NCBI RefSeq assembly: GCF_017591425.1
Contig: NW_024465777.1
Coordinates: 3,968,001-4,032,000 of the forward strand
Direction: 5' to 3'
Length of the DNA stretch: 64,000 bases
Origin: Ochotona curzoniae
Lineage: Eukaryota > Chordata > Mammalia > Lagomorpha > Ochotonidae
Below, in pieces: positions 43,690-55,404 of this stretch. A program made the position numbers and the translations under genes. How positions within the stretch are numbered: the first letter of the stretch is position 1; each line of letters opens with the position of its first letter. The notes beneath the pieces were generated by a model. It had not been told where the DNA came from. It ran no database searches and saw only the letters and a list, made by a program, of their open reading frames with translations.

Positions 43690-44663
43690 GAAGGGGTTAA
43701 ATTTGAGACCCTGCCTCCTAGCTGGGAGCCAATCAGCGCTGTCTTGGGAGGAGCTGCAGCTGCTTTGAGAAGGGTTGAGACTAGTTCCAACGCTGCCTGG
43801 AGAGGGAACAGGATACTGCTGGGACGCCGCTGGAGCTTGGGGCTGCATGGGACAGGAGTTTGGCACGGTGGCAGCCTTAGCTTCTGCATGGTGACAGCCA
43901 GGGGATGCCGGGGAGCTGCCAGGCTGGGCACAGGGGCGGCTGTGCTGACTGAACTGGGACAGCAGCAGACTGAACAGGACCGCAAACCCTCCCAGCACCA
44001 CCTGCACCCTCTCCACCAGCCAGTTTGGGGGAGCAGCACTGGCTACACCCCAGTCCTGACTTCAGTTGACCCGATGGCCTATATGGGATGTGGAGTCTAA
44101 TTTTAGCTCCAGCCACACAGCCACAGTTTGGGAGTGCCTGCTAGGAGGGACAGAGGTGGCTGGGTCTACTGGGACCCTGCTTACCACCAGCCCTGCCCCT
44201 GGCCAGTCACCCTTGGGGGAGTTCTGACCAGCCCATGGCCTGGCTGACAGCCGTCCTCTGGGTCAAGGGCGAGGTCAGGGAGTGTGGCCAGTGGGGTAGA
44301 GGGACATGGCATGGCCTTGCAGTCTGGGTAGGGGTTGCATCAGCCTGAGCCGTGCTCAGGGGCAGGGACCCTTCTGGGAGAGCCACACTGGCTTGGGTGT
44401 CCAGAAACGGAGAAGGCAGAGTCCTGAGTGAGCAAAGGGGGCCAAGCTGGGCAGCTGGGGTTTCTTTCCACCTGATCTATGACTTGCTGTTCAGCCTCAC
44501 ACAGAAAACTTGCCTCATGGGCCTCATCTTTCCATCTGTACCGTGAGAGTGCTAGCCTAGGACGCTGATCCCAGCTCTGGGTGCCCACACCTGCTGCTCA
44601 CTGCTTGCTGCTTGCTGGCAAGGGGCCCCCAGCTCCCCTGAGCCATAGTTGGGGGTGCCCCAT
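43690..44663 (+). promoter_or_regulatory. Probable EXTL1 promoter and 5' leader
   Basis: Non-repetitive sequence directly upstream of the EXTL1 start. A GAGCCAATCAGCG block at about 43,727-43,739 is a good NF-Y CCAAT box. No TATA box or clear start site is visible, so the extent of the leader is inferred. Confidence 0.4.
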
Positions 44664-45427
44664 ATGCAGTCCTTGGGTCGAAAGCCCCTGTGGCTGGCAC
44701 TGTCAGCCTCCTGTCTCCTTCTCATCCTTCTGGAGATCTTTCCGCTTCTGCGCCCAGCAGTGCCCCCCCAGCCTGGCCCGGGATCCCCCCATGGCTGGCC
44801 CCGCTGGCAGGATGCTGAACTCTTGCAGAGTTTCTTCCAGCCTGAGGAACTCTTGGAAACCGCCCTTCCACCTCAAGCCCCCACTGGAGGCAGCTGCTAC
44901 CGGGGAGCCTGCTTTGATGCCCACAAGTGCAGGGCAGATGGGTTCAAGGTGTTCGCGTACCCAGTGGTGGGATCCACCTCGGAGGCTCATCGCAGGATCC
45001 TGGCTTCCCTGGAGGGCTTACCCTACTATACGTGGAGCCCAGCCGAGGCCTGCCTTCTGCTCTTCCTCCCCGGCCCTGAGGGGTGCAGCCAGGTGCCTCC
45101 GCAGTGGAACGAGGGCAAGAACCACATGGTCCTCACTCTCCATCCAGCCTCCTGCCCACGTAGCTTCCAGCTGGGACAGGCAATGGTGGCGGAGGCCACC
45201 CCCACAGTGGATACCTTCCGACCTGGCTTCGATGTGGCCCTCCCTCACCTCCCTGAAGCCCACCCATTGCGAGGTGGGGCTCCTGGGCAGCTGCGGCAGC
45301 ACAGCCCCCACCCTGGGGCTGCCCTGTTAGCCCTGGCTGGGGAGAGGGGCAGGTGGTGCATCGCAAGGGCCAACTCCTCTGCCGGTTCCTGGGATGGGAG
45401 CTGTGATCAGGACCCTGGAAGCGAGCA
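44664..45427 (+). CDS. EXTL1: EXTL1 coding exon 1 (764 bp)
   Basis: Covers the signal-anchor, the stem and the first part of the GT47 region, through [20 protein letters not shown] and [10 protein letters not shown] to ...DPGSEQ. Donor GTAAGT at 45,428; ends in phase 2 (CA|G). Confidence 0.95.
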
Positions 45428-48400
45428 GTAAGTGACTTTGTCCCTTTGGGGGCTGGGTGGGAGGGGAGCTGACCTAGGAGTGTCAAGGGTTAAGAGGGAG
45501 AAACTGCTGGTCCTGGCAAACATTGGCTTCAGCTGTCTATATGCAGGCTTTATTCTTCTGTTTCAGGAGCCTCTAAAAAAACGAAACTCCTTCCCTTCTC
45601 TTCCCTTCCCAACTCCCTCTCCAGTAGTTCAGTCCCCTGTGCCCTGGCATTTTCTGAAACTGCTACCGTGTGGCATCTTGATACTTATTGCTTTGGTAAT
45701 AATGAATATGATAGTGCTAATCGCTAACCCTGAGTGTCTCTATCAGACATGACAGCTCAGGGAGGTTAAGTAACTGGGTCAGAAGGGACACAGCTGGTGT
45801 TTTAATCCAAAATCACCTGTCTTTAAAGCCAGTGGTAGGAAAGTTGTGAATTTCAAGCGAGAGTTCATGATCAAGCCTGTGGCATGCTTCAGAGAGGCCA
45901 GGGAGATGAGTGGCAGATCACAACTGGAGGCTGTTCCTGCACCTGCCATGGGGAACAGCCCCTCCAAGGAAGCTGCAGCCTTCCCTTCTAGGTGATGGGA
46001 CCCAGATCCAGGTGGGATGGGAGGAAAAACTTGGTGCTAGAGGAAGTGCCTGATAATGTACAGGAGCTGGGGGTTGTGCCACCTGGGGACCTTATGGGTT
46101 GCTCCTAGTGACACACTCAGGTGAGATGGTGGCCCTTGGTCCCTCTGTGTTCCCAGAGGTGGCAGCTCTAATGGCTTGCTGGGCAGGCCAGCATAGAGGT
46201 CCCTCCGAGGTTGTCCCAGCGCCTAGGGCAGACCTGAGCTGGAGACTGTCGTGTGGCTGTGTTCCCTTGGTCCCTCTCTGATCTCTACTGGAACAACAAC
46301 AGCTATTCTAAGCACCACTTCCCTCCTGGGGAATTCTTCTCACCACTGAACTCTGTTTCTGCCTTGGCTTGGGGCTCCAGTGGGAATGGGGTTCCTGTGT
46401 CTCCTGGGAGGCAGGGAGCCCTCACAGCCAGGGTCACCCCATGTAGCCCTGCAGTCCTTCTGCCAGGATCAACGCATGGTGCAGATTCTTAGCTGACCCC
46501 CAGGATGTCAGGGCTCCGTCTGAAGCTCAGCTTTGGTGACCAGGTGGTCCGTTCAGCATGCCCTACTCCCTTGTTCACTTCATGAGGCACTCAGCTCTGC
46601 TTGCTTTCAGGAAGTCCCTCCCTCAGCTAATTTGAACTATCATTACATGCAGTTAGTCACAGGTGAATCTGATAGCTATGCAGTTCCCTCAAAAAATCTG
46701 CAGAAAATTGAATTACAGATGTTTCGTTTGCTGCAAAAAAAATTGACATTTGTGCATAGTTTTGCCATCATGTGCATAATCCATGAATTTTTGAAGACCC
46801 TTCATATGCACGGGTGTCAAAATATTTTATACCAAAGCAAAGTTATCTTGATTTTTTTTAAAAAACAAAGTTAAAGGTCACAGAGCTGGCCACACACCTG
46901 TAAGCCCCTCAGGCACCCTTCCAGTGGGATCCTTTGTTCTCCATCTCAGGGTTGGGAAGTTGACGTTCAGACGGAGGACATGTGCCTTCACAGGGGGCCC
47001 TTGTCCTCTGCTGCCCCTCACCTTTCAGATCAGACACTCTGCAGCAGCGCCCCATACATCTGGCTTCAAACCTCGTACTTTCCTTGTTGCTTTGGAATAA
47101 GTCTCTACCCATTGAGAATGGTTATTTATTCATCTGTATGAATAGGTAATTCATTCACAGCCCACAAAATTTCGAAGGTACAAAAGGGTACAGAGTCTGA
47201 AGCCTCCTCCCTCTCCTTGCCTCCTGACCACCCACCAGCGTCCCTTCCTGGAGCCACTGCCAAAGGCTTGTGCTTCTGCTTGGAGGGGCTGTGCCGCGGG
47301 CAGCCCAGTGCAGCGAGGCCAGCCCTGGCCTGCTTTCCCCGCGAGGCATGCGTCTTGTCAGCCCTCTCTAACCTTAGCCTGCCACCACTGTCTGGGGCCT
47401 GTGACATTTTTAGGACTCCAAGAAAATGTTTTGGATTCTTTGCTACACAGAAGGGCACAATGAACTTTTAGATCCAAGAAAGTCTTTTGATATAACGTGT
47501 TAGTTTTTATGCCAACACAGTGCTTTTTAAAAAGATTTATTCATTTTTATTTTTACTTGAAAGTCGGAGTTAGAGAGAAAGAGGGAGAGACAGAGAGAGA
47601 GAGAGATCTCCCACCTGCTAGTCCACTCCCCAGATGGTCACAATGGCCAGAGCTAAGCTGATCCGAGAGCTGGAAGCCAGGGTCTTCAAGGTGTCCCACT
47701 GCTTTCCCTGGCCACACGCAGGGAGCTGGATGGGAAGTGGAGCAGCCAGGACTCAAACCAGTGCCCATATGAGATGGTGGTTGCAGAGAGAGGATTAGCG
47801 TGCTACATCATCACACTTGCCACTGCCATTTTACAACGGCAGAAAGAGCTGTCTAGGTCGAAGTGCCTTGACCATGTGGAAGCCAGCGTGCGGTGCTGCC
47901 CGTGGCCAGGCCCCAGAAGAGTCCCACAGTGGGAGAAGGGCCACACAACCCCATGAGTCCAGAGATCCTGAGTTTGTGTCAGACCCCAGTGAGTGCCACA
48001 CAACTCCCTCTGTAGCACCCTCCCTCTGCCCCCTACACAGGGGTTTCCTTGCCCGCAAATACTTATTTCCTCCTCTGACTGGCAGCTTAGCAGCGCCCGA
48101 GACCACACTAAGTTCCATCTGTGTAGAAACCGAACTCCCAGGCCCTGGGTCCGCTGGCCTCAGACCCGTCCTCTAGGGCCGCACAGGGCAGGCATGCACT
48201 CAGTACCCAGTGAGTGCCCATTCTCCACCAGACACCCTGCCAGGCTCTGGAGAGACTGAGACAAGGGCAGAATAGCCTCCTGAGGAGTTCAGCCTCTTGG
48301 GAGACAGACAAGTCGGGGGTTGGACACACTCTGCAGAGCAGGGAGAGGCTGTGTGAGCTGCAGAGCGGCGGGACACCTTCGGCCTCAGTTTCCTTGTCTG

Positions 48401-51400
48401 TGAAATGGGATGTTAACAGTAACATTGCACAGCTCATGGAGCTGCCATGAGGCTGAGACAAACACTTAGCAGTGTGCATGGAGCAGAAGTACATACTCAC
48501 CAAAGGTTAGCCGGGATCATGATGACCGCAGCATATAGGAGGTGGACACAAAGAGAGAGAAACAAGAGGGGCTTCCCAGAGGTGACTTCTGCACCTTTGA
48601 AAAGGGGCACTCCAGGGTGAGCAAAAGGGCATGCAAGGGTCCAGGGAGGCAGGGATCCAAGCGCTGCTCTCTGGTCTCCTCCAAACCTTAACTTAGGACT
48701 TTGTAACACTTACGGTTTGTGGCCTGTGCCTGGTTGGCTGGGGCAGATGCAACAGCTTTACACGAGAAGGGGACCTGCTATTTGATTTGATGTGGCTTCC
48801 TCCAGGAGAAAGAGGAGAAAGAAGGTGTTGTCCCATGGGCATCAGGCCCCAGCTCTGAGGTGGTTCAGATGGCCTGGGGTCAGGGGTAGGCTCAACCATT
48901 CCTGGGATCATTGGCCCGTCTCTAGGTCTTTCCAGCTCCCTATCTTTCACCTGGGGTTGGTGCAGAGGTTGACCCTCTGGGCCCGATACCCCTGCGGCCC
49001 CCACCCCATACCTGCCCGGTGTGATCAGCAGCAGCGTTTCCTGCCACACCCCGGGGGAGGCAGTGTTGACTCCTCTCCCACACACATACACAGCCCGAGT
49101 GTGGCCCGGGGCTGGAGGAGGTGGGAGGAACAGAGCCGGCCTGTCCTCCACCCAGGGCCTCCGGGCAGCGGCTTCCTGTGCGGTTCTAGGCTTGCAGCCC
49201 AGTTGCCGCCTCCGGACAGAGCAGCCTTTCATGGGCTGGGGGAGGGTCAGGCGCCAGGCCTCTCAGGTGAGGGCCCCCACCCAGAGCGTGTGTGCAGGGC
49301 AGTGGGAAGACAGACATGCACCCTCCTGAGCCACACACGGCCTTGGGGGATCGGGGTTTCACTGCCTCCCATTCTGCAGCCTAGGAAACTGAGGCACAGG
49401 GAAGGAAATGAAGTGTTGGAGGCCACACTGGGCTCCTACCTCCATAGCAGAAGAGGTGGCGCGTGGCTTGTGGTTATGGCGGTGCATCCACGCATGCGCA
49501 CTGGTGTTGCTTACATGGGTGGGCGACCATGCTGGTGTGGCTGCACCCGGGAGTGTTGGTAACGGGGGCCTGGCAGGGGTAGGGGCAAAGGGGCACTGTC
49601 TCAAGTGCAGATGTCTCTTAGGAGCCAGCCTAGGGAGATGCTGCCCAATGCCACCTTCTGCCTCATCCCTGGCCAACTTCCTGACGCCTGGCGCTTTCTC
49701 CAAGCTCTACAGGTACAACCCAACAGGGGCATCCCTCATTATCAGTGGCCCCTCACTCCTGAGCTGGAACTGGGTGCAGGGAACTAGGGAGGAAGCCGGG
49801 AGTCACCCACATCTTTACTCCGGGGCCCAGGGTGCACCTGGGGCCACATACACCGCCCCCTGTACCACCGCTTCCACAGTCACTGTTGCCTAGAACTGGA
49901 AGAGGCAGATCTGTGCAGGGTGGACCTGGTTCTCCTTGTGACTCCCCTGCCAGGCTGGCTGTATCCCTGTGTTGCTCAGCCCACGCTGGGAGCTTCCCTT
50001 CTCTGAGGTCATCGACTGGACGAAGGCATCCATCGTAGTGGATGAGAGGCAAGCCCTACAGGTAACTCGGGCAGCAATCCGCAAAGGACCCCAAGAATGC
50101 TGGTACCCAGGCTGGCCTCAGCCCTCAGCTCTCCCTGCTTCTGATGCCTGGTGATGAGTCTCTCAGCCTTCCCACCCCACCCCTGACACCCCTAAAATCC
50201 CATGAAGGCAGACACTCCTAGGGGTTTCAAAAACAAGTCCCAGTCCTCCTCCAGGTCCAGTTTCCCCAGTTCTTCACTTAGACCAGATGATGGCCATGTA
50301 CCCAGCTCTCATGGTTCATGGCCACCTCAGTACCCATCTGCTGGTCACTCCCCAAATGGCTGCAACAACCTGAGCTGGACCAGTTTAAAGCCAGAAGCCA
50401 GGAGCTTCTTTCGCGTTTCTCACTTGAGCAGGGACTCAAGCACTTTGGTTATCTTCTGCTGCTTTCCCAGGTGCATTAGCAGGGAGCTGGATGGAAAGTG
50501 AGCTGGGACTTGAACTGGTACCCTTTTGGGATATCAGTGCCACAGGAAGAGGTTTAACTTGCTATGCCATGGTGCCAGCTTTGCTACTGTCTATTTATTG
50601 GGCCTCTTCCGTGTGCCAGGCACTGCACGCATGTCATCCACTTTAACTCTCATACCCACCCTGTGAGGGCAGCCCCTCCACATCAATGATGAGACTGAGA
50701 TGGGGAGGTTGGGCGATCTGATGACAATCGCCTGGCTGCCATGTTACTGCAGCTCTGGTGGGCCCTGGCCCCTTGGCTCTTCCATTCCCTGAGGCCTGGC
50801 CAGGGGTGGCTGCTGCTACCCACTTGAGATCATGGGGTTCCTCTGCAGGTTGCCCCACCAGTGAAACCAGGCTGGCTGAGGTTCCAGGCCTCTTCACTTC
50901 CCCTGTCTGTGTCCTGCAGGTCCTGGCTGCCCTCCGGGAGATGCCCCCTGCACGGGTCCTCGCCCTGCGGCAGCAGACCCAGTTTCTGTGGGCAGCCTAC
51001 TTTTCCTCCGTGGAGAAGGTCGTGCACACGGCTCTGGAGGTAAGAGACACTCCCCAGAGCAGGGCCCGGTCCCTGAACTTCTGCTTCATCCTCATCCCCA
51101 CTCTATTCTTTCTTCCTGGGCTTCTCCTTTGAAAATGCTTCTGCAGTGGATCTGGGACTTGGCTGTGAGACCCTGGGTGGGTTTCTGCTCCTGTCTTGCC
51201 CTTGCTGTCCCTGACTGTGGCAGGTCGATTTCCAAGCAGGTGCCCACTTGGTCAGTCCGCAGTCACACTTCCTTGGCCAAGCGCTGGTCTCAGAGGAGGG
51301 ATCCCAGGTCAGGAAAGAAGATCCTGACCCACCAGTGAGGAAGGAAATGGGAAGGGGGAGGGAGAGTGGGGATGGCCAGCCTGTCTCCATCTGCCACCTC

Positions 51401-54400
51401 TGCATCCTTATCTCAGGGGTCTCCATGCTGGACCGCAGCTTCCCAGTGCTGAGGCCTGGCCATGCAGCTGCTGACTCCCTGGAGACGCCAAGGGCCTGTG
51501 GCCACCACCAGACTGGCCACTTCCTCTGCATGGCCACCTGTCATTTCAGATTCTGCGGGCTCGCATCTTTGGAGCTTCTGTGCATGACTGGTTGCTGTGG
51601 AATAACCCCCCAGGGGCACTCCTGGCCCTGCCCACCTTTTCCATGAGCCCCCGGGACTTCCCCTTCTACCACCTGCAGCAGGGTATGCTTGGGTGAAGGA
51701 CAGCCTAAAGTCTCCCCATGTTTGCCCCCATGGAGCTCCAAGCCCCCAGCACCTCTCCCGGCCCCCATCCCTACCCTCTTCCCAACTTCCATCACTCTCC
51801 AAGGGTTCTGTCCCCTTCCTCCCTGACACCCACGTCTCCTCTGCCCAGGTTCCCGCCCTGAGAGCAGCTTCAGTGCCCTGATCTGGGTTGGATCCCTCAG
51901 CCAGCCACCTCTGAAGCTCATTCACACAGTAGCAGAGTCCCAGCACTGCGCCCAGGTCTGCATCCTTGCCAACCAGGGTCCTGGGATCCAGAGTTGGGGC
52001 AAGGGATGGGACTGGGCCCTTGGAGACCAGGAGGGCCCCAGGTTGGCCATACACCCCAGGTTGGGGTGGGGGGCAGGGGCCCTGGCTGCCTTCCCAAGTT
52101 CCAAGCTTCTTGTTCTTCCTCCCTCCACCCCCCCACCGACTCTCCTGGAATGTGGTGAAACGCACTGAAAAGCAGTTGCCTTTTCTGGGGGTGGTGGGGG
52201 AGGTGGGACTAAAAGAAAATAAGCCATTCATTCATTCAGTCATCAGTCCTATTCTGAGGTCAGGAACTGGACCAGAAACAGACGGGAAAGGATTCTGTGC
52301 AGGGTTCCAATGCAGTTAGCATCGCCTGGCATGCTGTCAGATCTCAGTCCCGGAGAAGTCTGAAAGAAGCCATGAACTCGGCTGGGGGTGGAGGGTACTT
52401 CTGAACCAGTTGGAGAGGAGATCTCAGAGAGCAAGTGGGGGTGGAGCATGTAGTTAGGCCCAGCAGGTGCCTTCCTGTCTCCAGAAGTGCCACTTTCCAG
52501 AAGCCCAGATGGCCATGGAAGAACCTGGAGTCCAGCTAAGCCACCCTCCCGTATGCAGCTGATCTCCCACTCTTGTTCTGTCCTGGGAAGGATGCCTCCT
52601 GGGCTCCCCACTTCTGCCTGAGGCCCCAGACTTCAGGAACCACCCACCTCACCTCCATCTCACTGCCTTTCCTGCTAGATCTTGATTCTCTGGAGCAGTG
52701 CGAGACCATTGCCAACCAGGTGGCCAGACACAGCAGTGCCTGTGACCGTCATTGATGGGCTTAGGAAGGTGAGGAATGGGAAGGGGTGGGCTCATGCTGG
52801 CAGCCAGGAGGGTGCCCTGGGCTGTGTTCCAGGGTCCTGAGTCCACACTCATGTCAGGTTACACCGGGGGAAATCAGGCTGTGCTTTTAGTAGAAACGAT
52901 TCCGGGGTCTCCTTGACCCTGTGAACTGGAGCCCCGGACAGGGATACATCTGGAACACTAGTGGTCAGAGGGCAGCCCCTGGGGCTGGCCAAAGGTTGAC
53001 GCCTGCCACCTGCTGGCCATAGACTCTTGGTCACATCTTTTGGCTCCATAGCCTTGTTTTCCTCCAAAGCCCCGTCCAGGGTTGATATGAGTATCCAATA
53101 GGCTGCTGATGGAAGAATCCTGAGATTCAAAGCTGGAAGGACCCCCAGAGATCAAACATCCCGTTTTTCCCAAGGGGACCTGAAATCCACACATGTTCAA
53201 CAGGTCCAGAGTGGGTTCTGGGCAGGACTGTGGATTCTTACCCTTCCTTCTGGACTGGGAGGGAGGGAGGGTGTTCCCCAGCTGAGTCATGCCCGCCCCC
53301 TCCCATTGCAGGCCAGCGCCCGCTTCCTCCCGTACAGCACCATCAGCACCGACGCTGTCCTCAGCCTGGACGCCCAGAGCAGCGTCTCCACAAGTGAGGT
53401 GAGGGCCCTGGCAGCACCCCCTTCCACCCCAATTCCCAGAGCTGGCAGGGCCACACACGGCAGGTTCAGCTACTTGCTTTTGACACCGCCCCCTCATCCT
53501 CAGCAAGCCATGTCAGCTTGCTCTTGAAAAGTCAGAGGTTTGTCATAGTCTTGAGAATATTGTTTTTCTAGACAATTCCAACTCCTGTCCTTGGAGCCTC
53601 ACACCCTAAGCCCTCAGCCAGGCAGGCTTCCTCTCCCTGTCTCTGGCTGTTGCAAGGTGTTTGGTAAGTCCTTTCTCATAACTCGCCTAAATTCCCCTAC
53701 AGGTGGACTTTGCCTTCGGGGTGTGGCAGAGCTTTCCAGAGCGGATGGTGGGCTTTGTGACACATAGCCACTTCTGGAACGAAGCCGGGGGTGGCTGGAG
53801 CCACACTGCTGAGAGGGCCAATGAGTTTTCCATGGTTCTCACCACAGCCACCTTCTACCACCGGTACCAACCCAACCCTATCCCAGGGGTCAGGGCACCA
53901 GGTCCTCAAGTACAGAGCCCAGGTGCAAGGCCTGCAGCGGCCCCTTCCAACCATGTTGCCCTGGGCAAGTTTCCTCTCCCTTGAAGTTTTCTGCTTTTTC
54001 ATCTATAAAATGGGACATCCCCACGCCACAGTGCTGGTATGACTGGAACCTGGAACACCTGGCACATGATGTCCCCCAAATCCCAGCTGGTACTTTTGTA
54101 GGTAGAATTACAGCATGAGTTGAGTCAGCAGGTAGGTTGAAAGTTGGTGGTCATAGGACAAGATCATTGTTTTAAAAAAAGATTATCTATTTATTTGAAA
54201 GGGAGAGGCAGAGCTTCCATCCACCGGTTCACTCACCAGACAGTCACGGTGGCCAGCACTGGGAGCCTGGAACTCCAGCCAGGTCTCCCATGTGGGTGGC
54301 AGGTCCATACTTAGGCCATCTTTTGCTGCTCTCTTGGGTGCAGGGCTAGAAGTGGATCAGCTGGAACTCTGTCACCCTGATATGGGATGCCAGTGTTGGC

Positions 54401-55404
54401 GGGTAGCTGCCTAACTCACCGTGCCACCCTATTGGCTCTGATGCTCCATAAATGTGGGTGTGATGTGTTCGAGGGACCATCTCAGGCCTGTGGTACCCCA
54501 GCCTTGCGGCAGGTTCTGAACTCTGAAGGACTCACTCCTTTGCAGGGGCTCCTTGCACAGGTTTAAACTGAGTGTGTGTCTCACCTGGAGACCCCCGTGC
54601 ACTGACCCAGAACCTCAGCAGGAAATTTTCTGGAGAGTGACCCGAATGCCTGAAGACTGTCCCAGGCAGCCAGGCAGCCCGGGCTCAGGCCTTAGCTCTT
54701 TGAACTTGCTCTTATTGTGCCTGCTAGGTGGCTTTGAAATGAGCTGATCTCCCTCAACCCCAAGTCGGCCTGTGAGCTCAGAGCCCCAGGAAGCTGCGAG
54801 GGAGGGAGTGGAGATGCACACTTGGCTGCACGTGGGCCCAGGACAGGGGGAGCTGTTTGTCCCTGGGATGGGGCCCCTGGGGGACACCCTCTTTCTGCTG
54901 CAGTCTGTCTCTCCCACCCGGCCCAGGTACTACCATACCCTCTTCACTCACTCCCTGCCCGAGTCACTGAGGACCCTGGCAGATGAGTCACCTGCGTGCT
55001 TGGACATCCTGATGAATTTCCTAGTGGCAGCTGTCACCAAGCTGCCCCCTATCAAAGTGCCCCATGCCAGGTGGCACCAGGAAGCTGAGCTGTCGGTGAG
55101 TGAGCTAGGGGGACCAGCCGCCCTAGGAGTGCTTGAACCTGATTATTTCCTGTTGGGGGACGGGGCAGAAGTTTGCAAGGACAGAGAAGCCAATCAAGAC
55201 ATTTCTGCCCCACTCTCTCAGGCACCGGGGGGCTCAGGGCCTGGACCAGAGTCGCAGCCTTCAGCCCGGGACTGCATCAACCAGGTGGTTGCATGGTTTG
55301 GCGACATGCCCCTGGTATCATCTCGCCTGCGGCTAGACCCAGTGCTGTTCAAAGACCCAGTGTCGGTGCAACGCAAGAAGTACCGCAGTCTGGAGAAGTC
55401 CTAG
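44664..55404 (+). CDS. EXTL1: EXTL1, exostosin-like glycosyltransferase 1 (11 coding exons)
   Basis: Golgi/ER type II membrane glycosyltransferase of the exostosin family, reported to have alpha-1,4-N-acetylglucosaminyltransferase activity in heparan sulfate/heparin synthesis. Joined exons give 2,013 nt = 670 residues plus stop (about 676 in human). Residues 8-30 form a signal-anchor ([21 protein letters not shown]); a GT47 exostosin region follows to about residue 330, then a GT64 region ([18 protein letters not shown]; the [21 protein letters not shown] block) to a C terminus ending KKYRSLEKS. The GT64 DXD position reads Asp491-Ala-Gln. The ATG at 44,664 gives the MQS start also seen in human; an in-frame TTG 15 nt upstream is not a credible start. 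The 3' end faces SLC30A2. Confidence 0.96.
45690..45830 (+). mobile_element. MIR fragment
   Basis: cagctcagggaggttaagta, then gacacagctggtgttttaat, in EXTL1 intron 1. Confidence 0.65.
46678..46806 (+). mobile_element. Short element with mariner-like inverted ends, copy C
   Basis: Left end ttccctcaaaaaatctgcag and right end ccatgaatttttgaagaccc are imperfect inverted repeats; the middle has tgtgcatagttttgccatca. Confidence 0.5.
47530..47820 (-). mobile_element. C-repeat SINE
   Basis: agatttattcatttttattt to gctacatcatcacacttgcc, EXTL1 intron 1. Confidence 0.82.
48205..48470 (-). mobile_element. L2 and MIR fragments
   Basis: caccagacaccctgccaggc (L2-like) and cctcagtttccttgtctgtg (MIR-like) in sequence. 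Confidence 0.5.
49360..49440 (+). mobile_element. MIR fragment
   Basis: taggaaactgaggcacaggg core. Confidence 0.55.
49622..49712 (+). CDS. EXTL1: EXTL1 coding exon 2
   Basis: Encodes [14 protein letters not shown] through WRFLQALQ. The acceptor that keeps frame is TTAG at 49,620-49,621; a stronger-looking GCAG 11 nt upstream would shift the frame. Donor GTACAA at 49,713. Confidence 0.88.
49954..50061 (+). CDS. EXTL1: EXTL1 coding exon 3 (36 codons)
   Basis: Encodes [19 protein letters not shown] then [17 protein letters not shown], a highly conserved exostosin-domain segment. Acceptor GCCAG, donor GTAACT. Confidence 0.95.
50333..50579 (-). mobile_element. C-repeat SINE lacking its tail
   Basis: ggtcactccccaaatggctg to tgctatgccatggtgccagc, EXTL1 intron 3. 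Confidence 0.78.
50585..50740 (+). mobile_element. MIR
   Basis: tgtgccaggcactgcacgca, then gatgagactgagatggggag. Confidence 0.65.
50920..51039 (+). CDS. EXTL1: EXTL1 coding exon 4 (40 codons)
   Basis: Encodes [19 protein letters not shown] then [21 protein letters not shown]. Acceptor TGCAG, donor GTAAGA. Confidence 0.95.
51550..51682 (+). CDS. EXTL1: EXTL1 coding exon 5
   Basis: Encodes [19 protein letters not shown] through [10 protein letters not shown], the linker between the two glycosyltransferase regions. Acceptor TTTCAG, donor GTATGC; ends in phase 1. Confidence 0.93.
51849..51955 (+). CDS. EXTL1: EXTL1 coding exon 6
   Basis: Encodes [14 protein letters not shown] through ESQHCAQ, start of the GT64 region. 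Acceptor CCCAG, donor GTCTGC, ends in phase 0. Confidence 0.93.
52679..52768 (+). CDS. EXTL1: EXTL1 coding exon 7 (30 codons)
   Basis: Encodes [16 protein letters not shown] then [14 protein letters not shown]. Acceptor GCTAG, donor GTGAGG. The frame is only open inside the splice borders, so it is easily missed as an ORF. Confidence 0.92.
53312..53398 (+). CDS. EXTL1: EXTL1 coding exon 8 (29 codons)
   Basis: Encodes [20 protein letters not shown] then AQSSVSTSE. Contains the position where EXT1/EXT2 have an acidic DXD motif. Acceptor TGCAG, donor GTGAGG. Confidence 0.94.
53703..53863 (+). CDS. EXTL1: EXTL1 coding exon 9
   Basis: Encodes [18 protein letters not shown] through [14 protein letters not shown], the core of the GT64 fold. 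Acceptor TACAG, donor GTACCA; ends in phase 2. Confidence 0.95.
53945..54060 (-). mobile_element. MIR fragment
   Basis: ctttttcatctataaaatgg preceded by ccctgggcaagtttcctctc, EXTL1 intron 9. Confidence 0.6.
54175..54436 (-). mobile_element. Old C-repeat SINE
   Basis: gattatctatttatttgaaa to actcaccgtgccaccctatt, same EXTL1 intron. Confidence 0.75.
54927..55095 (+). CDS. EXTL1: EXTL1 coding exon 10
   Basis: Encodes [20 protein letters not shown] through HQEAELS. Acceptor CCCAG, donor GTGAGT. The open frame continues into the intron, so read-through could look like a longer exon. Confidence 0.93.
55222..55404 (+). CDS. EXTL1: EXTL1 coding exon 11 (C terminus)
   Basis: Encodes [18 protein letters not shown] through [19 protein letters not shown] and the stop at 55,402-55,404. 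Acceptor CTCAG. Confidence 0.95.
   Translation, partial: APGGSGPGPESQPSARDCINQVVAWFGDMPLVSSRLRLDPVLFKDPVSVQRKKYRSLEKS

Larger units (their letters stand above)
34331..43690. other. Intergenic DNA between PAFAH2 promoter and EXTL1
   Basis: No supported gene. SINE, L1 and MIR fragments are listed separately; 36,130-37,880 and 40,850-42,150 are unique-looking and carry only short unconvincing ORFs. Confidence 0.55.

Noticed and set aside
44581..45330. 249-codon plus-strand open frame
   Set aside because: Different frame over EXTL1 exon 1, which is the recognised coding frame.
51413..52231. 272-codon minus-strand open frame
   Set aside because: Antisense to EXTL1 exons 5 and 6 and their introns; no recognisable protein features; GC-rich shadow.
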